A stretch of DNA of 50,111 nucleotides from positions 1 through 50,111 of the forward strand of contig QXWX01000055.1 of the NCBI GenBank assembly GCA_009911175.1, in the 5' to 3' direction. This DNA comes from Lachnospiraceae bacterium (GTDB taxonomy: Bacteria; Bacillota_A; Clostridia; Lachnospirales; Lachnospiraceae). Both the position numbers and the translations under genes were made by a program. Positions 41,726 to 50,106 of the stretch are shown here, one piece after another. How positions within the stretch are numbered: position 1 is the stretch's first letter; every line of letters starts with the position of its first letter. The notes beneath the pieces are model-generated. The model did not search any database. It worked only from the letters and a program-made list of their open reading frames with translations, and was not told the DNA's origin.

Positions 41726-43120
41726 TCATTGATTTTTGATCACAACTCTACGCAGCATCCACAGGCAGAGCAGATTTGGCAGAGCCATAAACGAATTGAA
41801 CAGGTCGGACAGCGTCCATACAAGGTCCAGCGACAGGACCGCCCCCAGGTATACGGCTAAAATATACAGCACATGATACTGCCTCAATCCTTTTTCTCCC
41901 CACAAATATCTGACTGCACATTCCCCGTAAAAATTCCAGCCGATGATCGTAGCAAACGCAAATAATACCAGTGCCGCCGAAAGCACCAGGCTGCCGTCCA
42001 CGGAAAGACTGCCCGGTATCCGAAGGGCCGAAAAGACATCCCGGAACACACCGTCTAACTGAGAAAACGCAAGGAAGCAGAGCTGGTCGGGCGAGGCCGT
42101 CTTAAAAATCTCTGGACTCTTCAGCATACTGCTGACTACCGCTATCCCTGTGATCGCACACATGACTACCGTATCCCAGAACGTTCCGGTCATAGATACC
42201 AGCCCCTGCTGCCTGGGGGAATCGGTCCGGGCAGCAGCCGCGGCCATTGGGATCGATCCCAGTCCTGCCTCATTGGTAAACAGCCCCCGGGAGATCCCGG
42301 CCCGTATCCCGGTCATGACCGCCGTTCCTGCCGCCCCGCCGATGACCGAACGGGAGGAGAACGCAGATTGAAGTATGGCCAGCAGCGTCTCCGGCAGGAC
42401 TCCCCGGTTCAACCAGATCAGAAGAAAGCAGCCTCCCAGATAAAAGATGCTCATAAAGGGAACAAGCCATGTACAGATCTTAGCGATCTGCCCTGCCCCG
42501 CCCACGATCACAATCCCTGTAAGAGCCGCTGCCGCAAGACCGATCAGCTGCGGCGAAACTGCTTTCTGCTCCAGGACCGCGGCCGCAATGGAATGGGACT
42601 GCACGCTGCTTCCCATCCCCAGCGATACCAGGATCACCGAAAATGCAAACAATACCGCAGCGCTTTTCTGATGCAGCACATGTTCCATCACATACATAGG
42701 ACCACCCCGAAATGTACCGTCCTCTTGTTTCATGCGGAAACGTACGGAAAGATAGCATTCGGCGTAGCAAGTCGCAATGCCCAGTACGCCGGTGATCCAG
42801 CACCAGAAAACAGCTCCCGGGCCTCCGATGGCAACTGCCGTGGATATCCCGACAATATTTCCCGTTCCGATGGTGGCCGCAAGAGATGTGGCAAGCGCAG
42901 AAAAGGGCGATACATTCCCTTCCCGTCCTGCCTTTTCCCCTTTTCGGCTGCCGGCCTCCTCCCGGTCGGAAATGCTGAGCCGGATCCCCTGGGGAATCTT
43001 TCTCTGGATCACATGCAGGCGTACCGTAAAATAAATATGCGTGCCCAGCAGGATCACAAGCATGGGCAGGCTCCACAGAAACTTCTGCAGAGACTGGATA
43101 ATATCAATGATGCAGGACAT
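41726..43120 (-). CDS. AgcS family alanine (amino acid):cation symporter
   Basis: A 464-residue membrane protein with about ten segments. Family signatures are ALATSLAATIGTGNIVGISTAVAIGGPGAVFWCWITGVLG (about 72-112), ECYLSVRFRMKQEDGTFRGGPMYVME and the long VIGGAAGTAVMTGIRAGISRGLFTNEAGLGSIPMAAAAA stretch. It imports alanine, glycine or similar with sodium. It begins 29 bases after the stop of the hybrid kinase gene behind GGAAGG and is probably the last gene of the four-gene unit that starts at 48453. Confidence 0.93.
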   Translation of the reverse strand: MSCIIDIIQSLQKFLWSLPMLVILLGTHIYFTVRLHVIQRKIPQGIRLSISDREEAGSRKGEKAGREGNVSPFSALATSLAATIGTGNIVGISTAVAIGGPGAVFWCWITGVLGIATCYAECYLSVRFRMKQEDGTFRGGPMYVMEHVLHQKSAAVLFAFSVILVSLGMGSSVQSHSIAAAVLEQKAVSPQLIGLAAAALTGIVIVGGAGQIAKICTWLVPFMSIFYLGGCFLLIWLNRGVLPETLLAILQSAFSSRSVIGGAAGTAVMTGIRAGISRGLFTNEAGLGSIPMAAAAARTDSPRQQGLVSMTGTFWDTVVMCAITGIAVVSSMLKSPEIFKTASPDQLCFLAFSQLDGVFRDVFSALRIPGSLSVDGSLVLSAALVLFAFATIIGWNFYGECAVRYLWGEKGLRQYHVLYILAVYLGAVLSLDLVWTLSDLFNSFMALPNLLCLWMLRRVVIKNQ

Positions 43121-43149
43121 GAACGAACCTTCCGTGGGGCCTATTGCTT

Positions 43150-44541
43150 CTATGTATATGAGTCCTGCCGGCCGGATATGAATGCCAGTTTTTCCAGAAG
43201 GATATTCACGTCAATGGGCTTCGAAAGGAAATCATTCATTCCGCTTTCCATTGCCCTGTCCCGGTCTTCCTTGAATGTATTGGCGGTGCAGGCGAAGATC
43301 GGAATGGTTTTTGCATCCGGCCTGTCCAGCTTCCGTATTTCTTTTGATGCACCGCAGCCATCCATGACCGGCATCTGCATATCCATCAGTATGATGTCAA
43401 ATTCCCCGGGCGCGGATTCCTTGAATTTTTGGACTGCTTCCTGTCCGTTCTCCGCATGCACGACCTGGAATTCCCTTTCTGTCAGGATTTCCAGCAGGAT
43501 TTCCGAATTCAGCTCGTTATCCTCCGCCAGCAGGATTCGGATCGTTTTCCCACTGCCAGGTTTCTTTTTTGTCTCCGGGCAGACGCCGTTCTGTGACATT
43601 CGATTCCCGTAATCCGGCGCTGCTTCCGCAATTGCGGATGGAATGACTACGGTAAATGCGCTCCCCCGGCCAACCTTGCTTTCCACATGGATCTTCCCGC
43701 CCATAGACTCTACGATCAGGCGGCTTAGCGGCATGCCGAGACCGGTCCCCTTTACCCCCTGGGATGCAGGATTCTTTTCCTGGCTGAACAGTTCGAAAAT
43801 CTTTTCCACAAATTCTTCGCTCATCCCGATCCCGGTGTCCTCACAGCGATACTGCATTTCCACACGGGTTTTGTCTATTCTTCTCTGACTTACCAACAGG
43901 GTGATCCGTCCTCCCGCGGGTGTAAATTTAGCCGCATTGCCGATGATATTCATCAACACCTGTTTGATCCGTGTTCCATCGGTTTCGATACAGGGAATGG
44001 AAATCTCTTTTTCAATCCTAAACTCCACGCCCCGGTTTACAATATTGTCATGCTGCATGGACCAGACGGCATCCAGCATGGTTTCCAGCATGACCGGTTC
44101 CATGGTCAGGTCCACTTTGCCGGCCTGGAGCTTGGATACGTCCAGAACGTCATTTACAAGAGAGAGCAGATAGCTCGCCGTGCCGTAGGATTTTTGAATC
44201 CAGTCCTTCACCTGTTCCTTCTGCTGCTCCTGCTCCACCTTGTCGATATTGAGCATCATCATATGGTTCAGTCCGATCAGGCCGTTGAGTGGGGTTCGTA
44301 TCTCATGGCTCATATTGGATAAAAATTCGCTCTGCGCTTTTGCTTTTTCCGCCGCAATCCTCGAATTTTGATGGGATATCATCATGGCCGGCAATATCAG
44401 AAAAACGGACAGCATAATGAACACCGGCATGCTTGACGCCGTCTTATAGAGCTGCCAGATATAGACTCCCGCCGCAATACTGAAGCTTGTCACACTGAGG
44501 CCGAACAGGATCATACGTATCACTTTACTTTCTTTATTCAT
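43150..44541 (-). CDS. Hybrid histidine kinase without its own extracellular sensor
   Basis: A 463-residue membrane kinase. Two membrane segments (about 9-28 and 38-55) are joined by only about nine residues, so it has no extracellular sensing domain. HisKA SNMSHEIRTPLNGLIG (H79), HATPase_c with NIIGNAAKFT, DTGIGMS and KGTGLGMPLSR, then one receiver domain (LLAEDNELN near 335, phospho-acceptor near D385 in ILMDMQMPVMDG). No output or HPt domain. The start ATG overlaps the stop of the upstream secreted-protein gene (ATGA at 44538-44541), with AAGGTGG before it. The lack of a sensor and this coupling suggest that the neighbouring secreted protein does the sensing. Confidence 0.92.
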   Translation of the reverse strand: MNKESKVIRMILFGLSVTSFSIAAGVYIWQLYKTASSMPVFIMLSVFLILPAMMISHQNSRIAAEKAKAQSEFLSNMSHEIRTPLNGLIGLNHMMMLNIDKVEQEQQKEQVKDWIQKSYGTASYLLSLVNDVLDVSKLQAGKVDLTMEPVMLETMLDAVWSMQHDNIVNRGVEFRIEKEISIPCIETDGTRIKQVLMNIIGNAAKFTPAGGRITLLVSQRRIDKTRVEMQYRCEDTGIGMSEEFVEKIFELFSQEKNPASQGVKGTGLGMPLSRLIVESMGGKIHVESKVGRGSAFTVVIPSAIAEAAPDYGNRMSQNGVCPETKKKPGSGKTIRILLAEDNELNSEILLEILTEREFQVVHAENGQEAVQKFKESAPGEFDIILMDMQMPVMDGCGASKEIRKLDRPDAKTIPIFACTANTFKEDRDRAMESGMNDFLSKPIDVNILLEKLAFISGRQDSYT

Positions 44542-46949
44542 GACCTCCACCTTCTATTCCATATTTTCTGTCTCAGCAGAAACGCACCCCCGGCCATTGC
44601 AAAACACAGCATAAGCCATAGGACTGCCGGGCTTTTTTCCTGTTCTGTATCCTGGAGCCGCGTTCCTCTGGCGGGCGCCCGGTCCACATTTCTGAAGATC
44701 CTGGTGATCGGTTTCAAAACGCCCCCCGACAGTTGCTTTTCTTCCTCGATCCGGAATGTCACCTGCTCCTGTTCCTGGTTTCCCGCCAGATCCTCTGCCC
44801 GGACCAGGATCTGATAGTCTCCCGGCTCCTGAAACGACCGGGTAAAAATCTGGCAGTCCGCCTCCAGCTTCATTTTTTCGGAGTTTACCATGATTTCCTT
44901 CAGATATTCCCCTTTCCCGTCCACGGAAATGCTGACGGCGGCCATGTCCTCGTACGAACCGCCGTCCTCCACATCATAGACCCGGATCCTGGGCGGTGTA
45001 TGGTCGATCAGGAACACCGCCTCCGCTGTAGATTCATTTCCTGCGGCATCCACAGCCCTGACCTGCAGCATCCTCACTCCTTCCTTTGTTATTTTTTTCC
45101 CTGTGGTGTAGAATGCTCCGTCCAGAAAAATGTCATAGGAATAGTCCGTCTCATCCTGTACCACCTCTTCTTTTCCGTAATTCCATTGAAAATACGGTAC
45201 ATATACCCCCTGCATCTGATCCACATAGCGGATCACCGGGTTGCTCTGATCCACAATGACCCGGCTGTCCTGCCTGCTCTCATGGCCCGCCCTGTCCTTT
45301 GCGGTCATCCGGATATCATACATCCCGTCCTCTTCCAGAGCAATGTCCCATTCGATGTCCTGAGCGCCGGAAAAAGGCTCCGGCTCTTTCTTCTTTTCCT
45401 CGACCAGTTCTTTCTTTTTATCAGAAGTGACTTTCCAGACCTTCATGCCGGCAGACGCAAGGTCGTTTTCTTCCCGGATCCGCATCTTGCCTTTTACAGG
45501 TTCTCCCGCGATCATGCGGTCATGAATGCCTTCACTCTGAATCACCGGAGCTGCCTTGTCGATATAAACCTGTGTGCTGTCCGATTGAAAATTGCCAGCC
45601 CAATCCAGCGCTTCAACAACCACCGGGATTCCTTTTCCGCCTTCTGACGGAATATCCACCGTAAATCCGTCCTCCATGGATGTAATCCCCGTTTGAGCTT
45701 CATTTTCCCGGTGAACCGCGATCTCACCTCCGGCATAGCATTTCAGACACTGGATTCCGGCACTCAAACCCGGATCAGTTACCTTTACGTTCACTCTCAG
45801 CGGGTTTGAACGCCAGGCATCCGGACTCCCCTCAATTTCAATCAGAATCTCGGGAGACTGGTTTTCACAGAGAAGCATTACCGACAGCTCCGGTTCCGAT
45901 TGATTTCCGGCTTTATCCACAGCGTATGCCTCTATCTGTCCGCGAAACCCCGGATTCAACACAATGCTTCCGCTGTCTCCTGTCAGCACTCCTGATGTTC
46001 CGTCTCCTGTCTTATAGCAGATGGCTTCCATGCCGCTGCCCTCATCCGAGCTTTTCAATGTCAGCTCTACAGGCTCGTTTGTCAGGATGGAACCGTCTAG
46101 GATTGCCCTGTTGTATGAAAAATGAACCTTTTGAGGCTTCTTTGTGTCAATCCGAAAGCAGATTTCTTTTTCAAACACGATCTCCGGATCCGGATTTTCC
46201 GGATTTTTTCCTTCTGTTCCTTGTTCTCCGGACCCATTTTCGCCTGAACTGTGTTCTCCTGGCTCGTGTTTTCCTGTTCCGTCTTCTTCGCTTCCGCTTC
46301 CTTTCTTTCCATCTTCTTCGCTTCCGCTTCCTTCCGGTACATTTCCTTCGCTTCCGCTTCCCTCTGTTCCATCTCCTTCAGTTCTGGTTCCTTCCGATCC
46401 TTCTCCCCCGGTTCCGTTTTCTTCTGATCCTTCTCCCCCGGTTCCGTTTCCTTCCGATCCTTCTCCCCCGGTTCCGTTTCCTTCCGATCCTTCTCCTCCG
46501 GTTCCGCTTCCTTCCGATCCTTCTCCTCCGGTTTCGGTTCCTTCTGTTCCATCCTCGCCTATTTCTCCTTCATTGGGCTCATTGGGATATTTTTCCATCC
46601 ATACGTGAAGGACGTTTTCTCCGTCCTCGAAAATATCTTCCGGCAGATATACGCTTTCTTCGTCCTGACCGTCCATCAGCTCCAGGCTTCCCGTCTTTTT
46701 AGCATGATCTGCCGACAAAAATTCATATTTTGTGACCGCGCCGGTCTGCCGATGTACGATACGGATTTCCGGGACTGATTTATAATAGTCCCGACCGCCT
46801 TCCGGCTCCTCATACCGGATCTCCGGCATGGTGAGATCCTCTCCTTTGCTCTTCTGTTCCCTGATTCCCTGGCCTGCATAGGCCGTAACCGCATATACCG
46901 AGAGCAGCACCGCAGTGCCCGTTCCCAGCAGATGCATTTTTATCCTCAT
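44538..46949 (-). CDS. Secreted, C-terminally anchored protein with Gly/Glu/Ser repeat stalk and Ig-like domains
   Basis: An 803-residue exported protein. Signal peptide about 1-25 ending AYA. Residues about 125-260 are a low-complexity stalk of ten-residue units such as GTGGEGSEGN. Then five to six beta-sandwich, Ig/cadherin-like modules, each ending in A-x-D-x-A-G-N-x-S type turns (AYAVDKAGNQSE, ALDWAGNFQSD, AKDRAGHESRQD, AVDAAGNESTAE, AEDLAGNQEQEQ), the pattern of bacterial Ig-like repeats that face the outside. A C-terminal membrane segment (about 780-797) and basic end NRRWRS anchor it; no LPxTG motif. Ligand unknown. Start at the ATG at 46949 behind GGAGG; the frame opens two codons earlier at a TTG. 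Translation is coupled to the downstream kinase. Confidence 0.85.
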   Translation of the reverse strand: MRIKMHLLGTGTAVLLSVYAVTAYAGQGIREQKSKGEDLTMPEIRYEEPEGGRDYYKSVPEIRIVHRQTGAVTKYEFLSADHAKKTGSLELMDGQDEESVYLPEDIFEDGENVLHVWMEKYPNEPNEGEIGEDGTEGTETGGEGSEGSGTGGEGSEGNGTGGEGSEGNGTGGEGSEENGTGGEGSEGTRTEGDGTEGSGSEGNVPEGSGSEEDGKKGSGSEEDGTGKHEPGEHSSGENGSGEQGTEGKNPENPDPEIVFEKEICFRIDTKKPQKVHFSYNRAILDGSILTNEPVELTLKSSDEGSGMEAICYKTGDGTSGVLTGDSGSIVLNPGFRGQIEAYAVDKAGNQSEPELSVMLLCENQSPEILIEIEGSPDAWRSNPLRVNVKVTDPGLSAGIQCLKCYAGGEIAVHRENEAQTGITSMEDGFTVDIPSEGGKGIPVVVEALDWAGNFQSDSTQVYIDKAAPVIQSEGIHDRMIAGEPVKGKMRIREENDLASAGMKVWKVTSDKKKELVEEKKKEPEPFSGAQDIEWDIALEEDGMYDIRMTAKDRAGHESRQDSRVIVDQSNPVIRYVDQMQGVYVPYFQWNYGKEEVVQDETDYSYDIFLDGAFYTTGKKITKEGVRMLQVRAVDAAGNESTAEAVFLIDHTPPRIRVYDVEDGGSYEDMAAVSISVDGKGEYLKEIMVNSEKMKLEADCQIFTRSFQEPGDYQILVRAEDLAGNQEQEQVTFRIEEEKQLSGGVLKPITRIFRNVDRAPARGTRLQDTEQEKSPAVLWLMLCFAMAGGAFLLRQKIWNRRWRS
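46381..46530. repeat. Five tandem 30-base units inside the Ig-like protein gene
   Basis: Units begin at 46381, 46411, 46441, 46471 and 46501, each coding a ten-residue Gly/Glu/Ser/Thr block; further decayed units lie on both sides (46285-46380, about 46531-46560). All frames stay open across them, so several long spurious reading frames appear on both strands. Confidence 0.88.
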
Positions 46950-47036
46950 CTGCAATACCTCCTTTTTTGTCGTAATCCGTCTGCGGAGCAGATACGATAC
47001 CGAGCGGCAGATTTATCCGGCGCCGGTATAAATACA

Positions 47037-47072
47037 GCGGTTCTTGTTACGATCTGCATTGCCGTGAACCGC
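47037..47072 (-). other. Hairpin between the pseudokinase and Ig-like genes
   Basis: 7-base arms GCGGTTC (47037-47043) and GAACCGC (47066-47072) in the 136-base gap; no T-run, so read-through is likely. Confidence 0.4.
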
Positions 47073-47085
47073 AGCCTGCAGCGCA

Positions 47086-48453
47086 TTATTTCGCTTCGCT
47101 CTCCGGATCATGTACCTCCTTTGCCCTGAAATAATTTTCCAGGCTTCTCAGCTCCGGGTAAAAACCCTCCAGGATCTCGATCTCTTCCAGAAATTCTTCT
47201 TTTTTCATGGCTTCCATCCCTGCCAGAACATCCAGTGACTTTTCCGCCAGCTGCTTCGAATTGGGAATACGTGACAGCGCCTCCCTGGCTGTGGCAAGCG
47301 CAATGTCCCCGTTCTGCTCCAGCTCCAGCACGATCCGCCTGAGATATGCGGATTCCAGCAGCTCCTCCTGAATCTCTGATCCGCATAATTCCTGATAGGC
47401 ATCCAAAGCCTGCTCCTTCAGATCTTCCCGGTCATACGCAGCAGCCAGGTAGCGGAACAGCTCTCTTTTCAGCGATTCTCCCTGTTCAATGATCTCCCGG
47501 TTGTCCGCTGTCGTATTCCGGAATACATATTCCTGCAGGGCGTCCACATTTTCTTCCAGTTCTTTCATTCCGTCCTGGGGATACTCCCGGCTTTCCTTTT
47601 CTTCTGTCCTCTGATTTTTGATTTCCTGTTTTACCGTTCCTTCCGTGTCATCTGCATCCTGTATCTCCCTTTTTGTTTCCGAAATTTCTTCCTCAAGCTC
47701 TTCCTGTGCCTCTAACAGCGTCTCGCCCCAGCTCTCTGTCTGTTCCAGAAACCTCCGGGCCTGTTCCTCTGATTTCCTTTTTTTGATATACCCCGGTAAA
47801 AATACCGCAAGTATCCCTGCCGCTGCTACGAACAGAAGCAGCCATTTTTTCCATTCCTTCTTCCATCCTCTTTTTCCTGGTTCCCGGCTGCGTACAGTCG
47901 GAAGATCTCTCTGGATCTGTTTTAAATCTTCATATTGCTTTTTCGAATTTTTACAAAGACATTTGTCAATGATCTTTTCTAACCGGTTTTCCTCCCGGCT
48001 TGTTAATGAAGGCTCAACGTGTACGTTAGCCAGTATGAATTGTATGGTCTTGGCATAACCATAAAGATCCAGGGAAATTTTTGTATTCTCCCTGATTTGA
48101 ACGATCGGTTTTACAAAATGATCCCGCATGGCGCGCTTCTGCATGTTCCGCAGAACAAACTCATTGCTCTCCGCGTCCAGATCCAGCAGCAGCAGTTTTT
48201 CCTCCGCTGTTACCAGTACGCTGTAAGGGTTCATATAGCGGTAACCCTTATTGCTGAAGCATCTGTGGAACTGTTCGAGCTGATGGAGCAATTCCTTCAT
48301 CCACTCAAACAAGAGCGCTTTTTCCATCTCTTTACTGTGCTTCAGCCTGTAGATCAGCAGTTCACCCTGCACATAATCCATTGCAGGCCGGCAGCGTCCT
48401 CCATGCTCTATAAACTTTAAAACGTCATAATGATTTACAATTGGTGCATCCAC
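47086..48453 (-). CDS. Membrane pseudokinase lacking the N-lobe, with C-terminal helical repeats
   Basis: A 455-residue protein. Residues 20-185 match only the C-lobe of a Ser/Thr protein kinase: hinge-like MDYVQGELLIYRL, YRYMNPYSVLV (71-81) at the place of HRDLKPxNIL with the catalytic aspartate and lysine lost, LLLLDLD (88-93) at the place of DFG, SLDLYGYAKTIQFILAN for helix F, and LEKIIDKCLCKNSKKQYEDLKQIQRDL for the last helices. A membrane segment (204-221), a charged coiled coil (about 228-300) and TPR-like helices (about 320-440) follow, probably outside the cell. The layout recalls EssB/YukC of type VII secretion, but I cannot show homology, and no other type VII gene is here. The start is uncertain: the GTG at 48453 overlaps its own GGAG box. 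Confidence 0.72.
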   Translation of the reverse strand: MDAPIVNHYDVLKFIEHGGRCRPAMDYVQGELLIYRLKHSKEMEKALLFEWMKELLHQLEQFHRCFSNKGYRYMNPYSVLVTAEEKLLLLDLDAESNEFVLRNMQKRAMRDHFVKPIVQIRENTKISLDLYGYAKTIQFILANVHVEPSLTSREENRLEKIIDKCLCKNSKKQYEDLKQIQRDLPTVRSREPGKRGWKKEWKKWLLLFVAAAGILAVFLPGYIKKRKSEEQARRFLEQTESWGETLLEAQEELEEEISETKREIQDADDTEGTVKQEIKNQRTEEKESREYPQDGMKELEENVDALQEYVFRNTTADNREIIEQGESLKRELFRYLAAAYDREDLKEQALDAYQELCGSEIQEELLESAYLRRIVLELEQNGDIALATAREALSRIPNSKQLAEKSLDVLAGMEAMKKEEFLEEIEILEGFYPELRSLENYFRAKEVHDPESEAK

Positions 48454-48542
48454 TCCTTTCTGCGATATCGGCAGTCACTTTTCACTGAAGATTGAAAATT
48501 CATTGAAAACTTGGAACCAGAACTGATCTTGATTAAATAGAT

Positions 48543-48601
48543 AATCATATGATTTGGAATCAGAGTAATAGTATGATACTTTATTTTTGAAGAAATTGCA
48601 A
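48543..48601 (-). promoter_or_regulatory. Promoter of the pseudokinase operon and a 12-base palindrome
   Basis: Minus strand: TTGCAA (48596-48601), 17-base spacer, TATCAT (48573-48578). The perfect palindrome AATCATATGATT (48543-48554) lies about 15-30 bases into the transcript and may be a regulator site. Confidence 0.68.
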
Positions 48602-48618
48602 GCACTTTTTATTTTTTC

Positions 48619-48647
48619 TTTACAAAACACAAAAAATACACTAAACT
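48619..48647 (+). promoter_or_regulatory. Promoter of the PPi-type phosphofructokinase gene
   Basis: TTTACA (48619-48624), 17-base spacer, TAAACT (48642-48647), reading away from the pseudokinase promoter; the two -35 boxes are only 17 bases apart. Confidence 0.65.
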
Positions 48648-48748
48648 AGTAATTGTAGTTTTTGCAGAGCGGAGGATACTCTGCTGGTCTGATCATCCTT
48701 TGGCAGAAGTATGGTCAGCTTTATCAAATCATACGGAGGTACTATATC

Positions 48749-49996
48749 ATGAAGGGAAATGTAATCGTCGGTCAGTCAGGCGGACCGACCGCCGCTATTA
48801 ATTCAAGTCTCGCGGGCGTATACCGCACCGCTAAGGATCGCGGAGCCGGCAAGGTCTATGGTATGCTGCACGGGATCCAGGGACTGCTACAAGAAAGATA
48901 TATAGATTTATCAGACTATATCACCACAGAATTGGATGCGGAGCTTTTGAAGAGAACGCCTGCTGCTTTTCTTGGTTCATGCCGTTATAAGCTGCCGGAG
49001 ATCCACGAAGACAGAGATGTCTATGACAAGATTTTCGAGATCCTGGAAAAGCTGAATATTGAAGCATTTATCTATATCGGCGGCAATGACTCCATGGATA
49101 CCATCAAGAAGTTATCTGATTATGCCATCATTACCGGATTCAAGACACGTTTCATCGGCTGTCCGAAGACCATCGACAACGACTTGGCTCTGACAGACCA
49201 TACGCCGGGATACGGAAGCGCTGCCAAGTATATCGGCACATCTGTAAAGGAGATCATCCGCGACAGCTTCTGTCTGGAATACTCCAAGGGACTGGTTTCC
49301 ATCATCGAGATCATGGGACGTAACGCAGGATGGCTGACCGGAGCCGCCGCACTTGCAAAGGGCGAGGATTGTTTCGGACCGGACCTGATCTATCTGCCGG
49401 AGGTTCCGTTTGATATCCAGAAGTTCGGCGACAAGGTCAGACAGATCCTGACCAAGAAGTCATCTGCTGTAATCGCGGTTTCCGAGGGAATCCGTCTGGA
49501 CGACGGGCGCTATGTATGCGAGCTGGGACAGAGCATCGACTTCGTAGACGCATTCGGCCACAAGCAGCTGTCCGGTACCGCAAACTATCTGGCAAGCTAT
49601 ATTGCCGGAGATATCGGATGTAAGTCCCGTGCCATTGAGCTGAGCACTCTGCAGAGGTCTGCTTCCCACTGTGCTTCCCGTGTGGACATTCTGGAGGCAT
49701 ATCAGGTAGGCGGTGCCGCGGTGAAGGCAGCAGACGAGGGCGACAGCGGCAAGATGGTTGTCATCCAGCGTCTGTCCGATGATCCGTATCAGAGCGGAAC
49801 CGAGGTGAAGGATGTTCATAAGATCGCCAATGACGAGAAGCTTGTTCCGAGAGAATGGATGAATGAAGACGCAGATTATGTAACCGATGAGTTCGTAAAC
49901 TATGTACGTCCTCTGATCCAGGGCGATGTATCACCTGTCATGGTAGACGGAATCCCGAGACATCTGTTCCCGAATCCGATGACAGACGGAAAATAA
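48749..49996 (+). CDS. Phosphofructokinase, pyrophosphate-type by sequence
   Basis: A 415-residue enzyme of the phosphofructokinase fold. NVIVGQSGGPTAAINSSLAG opens it; IGGNDSMDT (110-118) has aspartate (D114) at the place of E. coli G104, and PKTIDND (139-145) has lysine at position 124. This D104/K124 pair marks pyrophosphate-dependent enzymes, which make fructose-1,6-bisphosphate reversibly from PPi. IEIMGRNAGWLTGAAALA and the C-terminal substrate region (LSTLQRSASHCASRVD) complete the site. The start at 48749 has CGGAGGT; the longer frame from 48662 does not. Together with the ATP-type enzyme at 25741 it gives the cell two versions of this step. Confidence 0.9.
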   Translation: MKGNVIVGQSGGPTAAINSSLAGVYRTAKDRGAGKVYGMLHGIQGLLQERYIDLSDYITTELDAELLKRTPAAFLGSCRYKLPEIHEDRDVYDKIFEILEKLNIEAFIYIGGNDSMDTIKKLSDYAIITGFKTRFIGCPKTIDNDLALTDHTPGYGSAAKYIGTSVKEIIRDSFCLEYSKGLVSIIEIMGRNAGWLTGAAALAKGEDCFGPDLIYLPEVPFDIQKFGDKVRQILTKKSSAVIAVSEGIRLDDGRYVCELGQSIDFVDAFGHKQLSGTANYLASYIAGDIGCKSRAIELSTLQRSASHCASRVDILEAYQVGGAAVKAADEGDSGKMVVIQRLSDDPYQSGTEVKDVHKIANDEKLVPREWMNEDADYVTDEFVNYVRPLIQGDVSPVMVDGIPRHLFPNPMTDGK

Positions 49997-50010
49997 ATTT
50001 TCAAAAAAAC

Positions 50011-50039
50011 TTGACAAAGCCGTTCCTATATTATATCCT
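50011..50039 (+). promoter_or_regulatory. Possible promoter just after the PPi-type phosphofructokinase gene
   Basis: TTGACA (50011-50016), 17-base spacer, TATCCT (50034-50039). No gene follows within the window; a hairpin starts about 25 bases further on. Confidence 0.4.
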
Positions 50040-50060
50040 GAATTTTGCAAGGGATTAAGC

Positions 50061-50106
50061 AAAAAATGCTCTGGACACCGCATAAATAGCGGCGTTCAGG
50101 GCATTT
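50061..50106 (-). terminator. Hairpin terminator at the right edge
   Basis: Arms 50064-50069 and 50101-50106 (AAATGC/GCATTT) continue inward as CTG/CAG and CCGC/GCGG around a 7-base loop. The run of A at 50061-50066 is a T-run on the minus strand, so it best ends a minus-strand gene coming from beyond the window; it may also stop plus-strand reading. Confidence 0.7.

Noticed and set aside
42368..43612. 414-codon plus-strand frame across the symporter and the kinase end
   Set aside because: It spans two well-supported minus-strand genes and shows no protein-like pattern.
45806..46702. Long plus-strand reading frame (298 codons), and others at 46144-46608 (plus) and 46097-46552 (minus), across the repeat array
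   Set aside because: They exist because a 30-base repeat leaves all frames open. Their products are low-complexity Phe/Leu/Arg or Lys/Glu repeats without a ribosome site; the minus-strand Ig-like protein has signal peptide, domains and anchor in its frame.
48543..48566. A longer 24-base palindrome around ATCATATGAT
   Set aside because: Pairing breaks after 12 bases; only AATCATATGATT is symmetrical.
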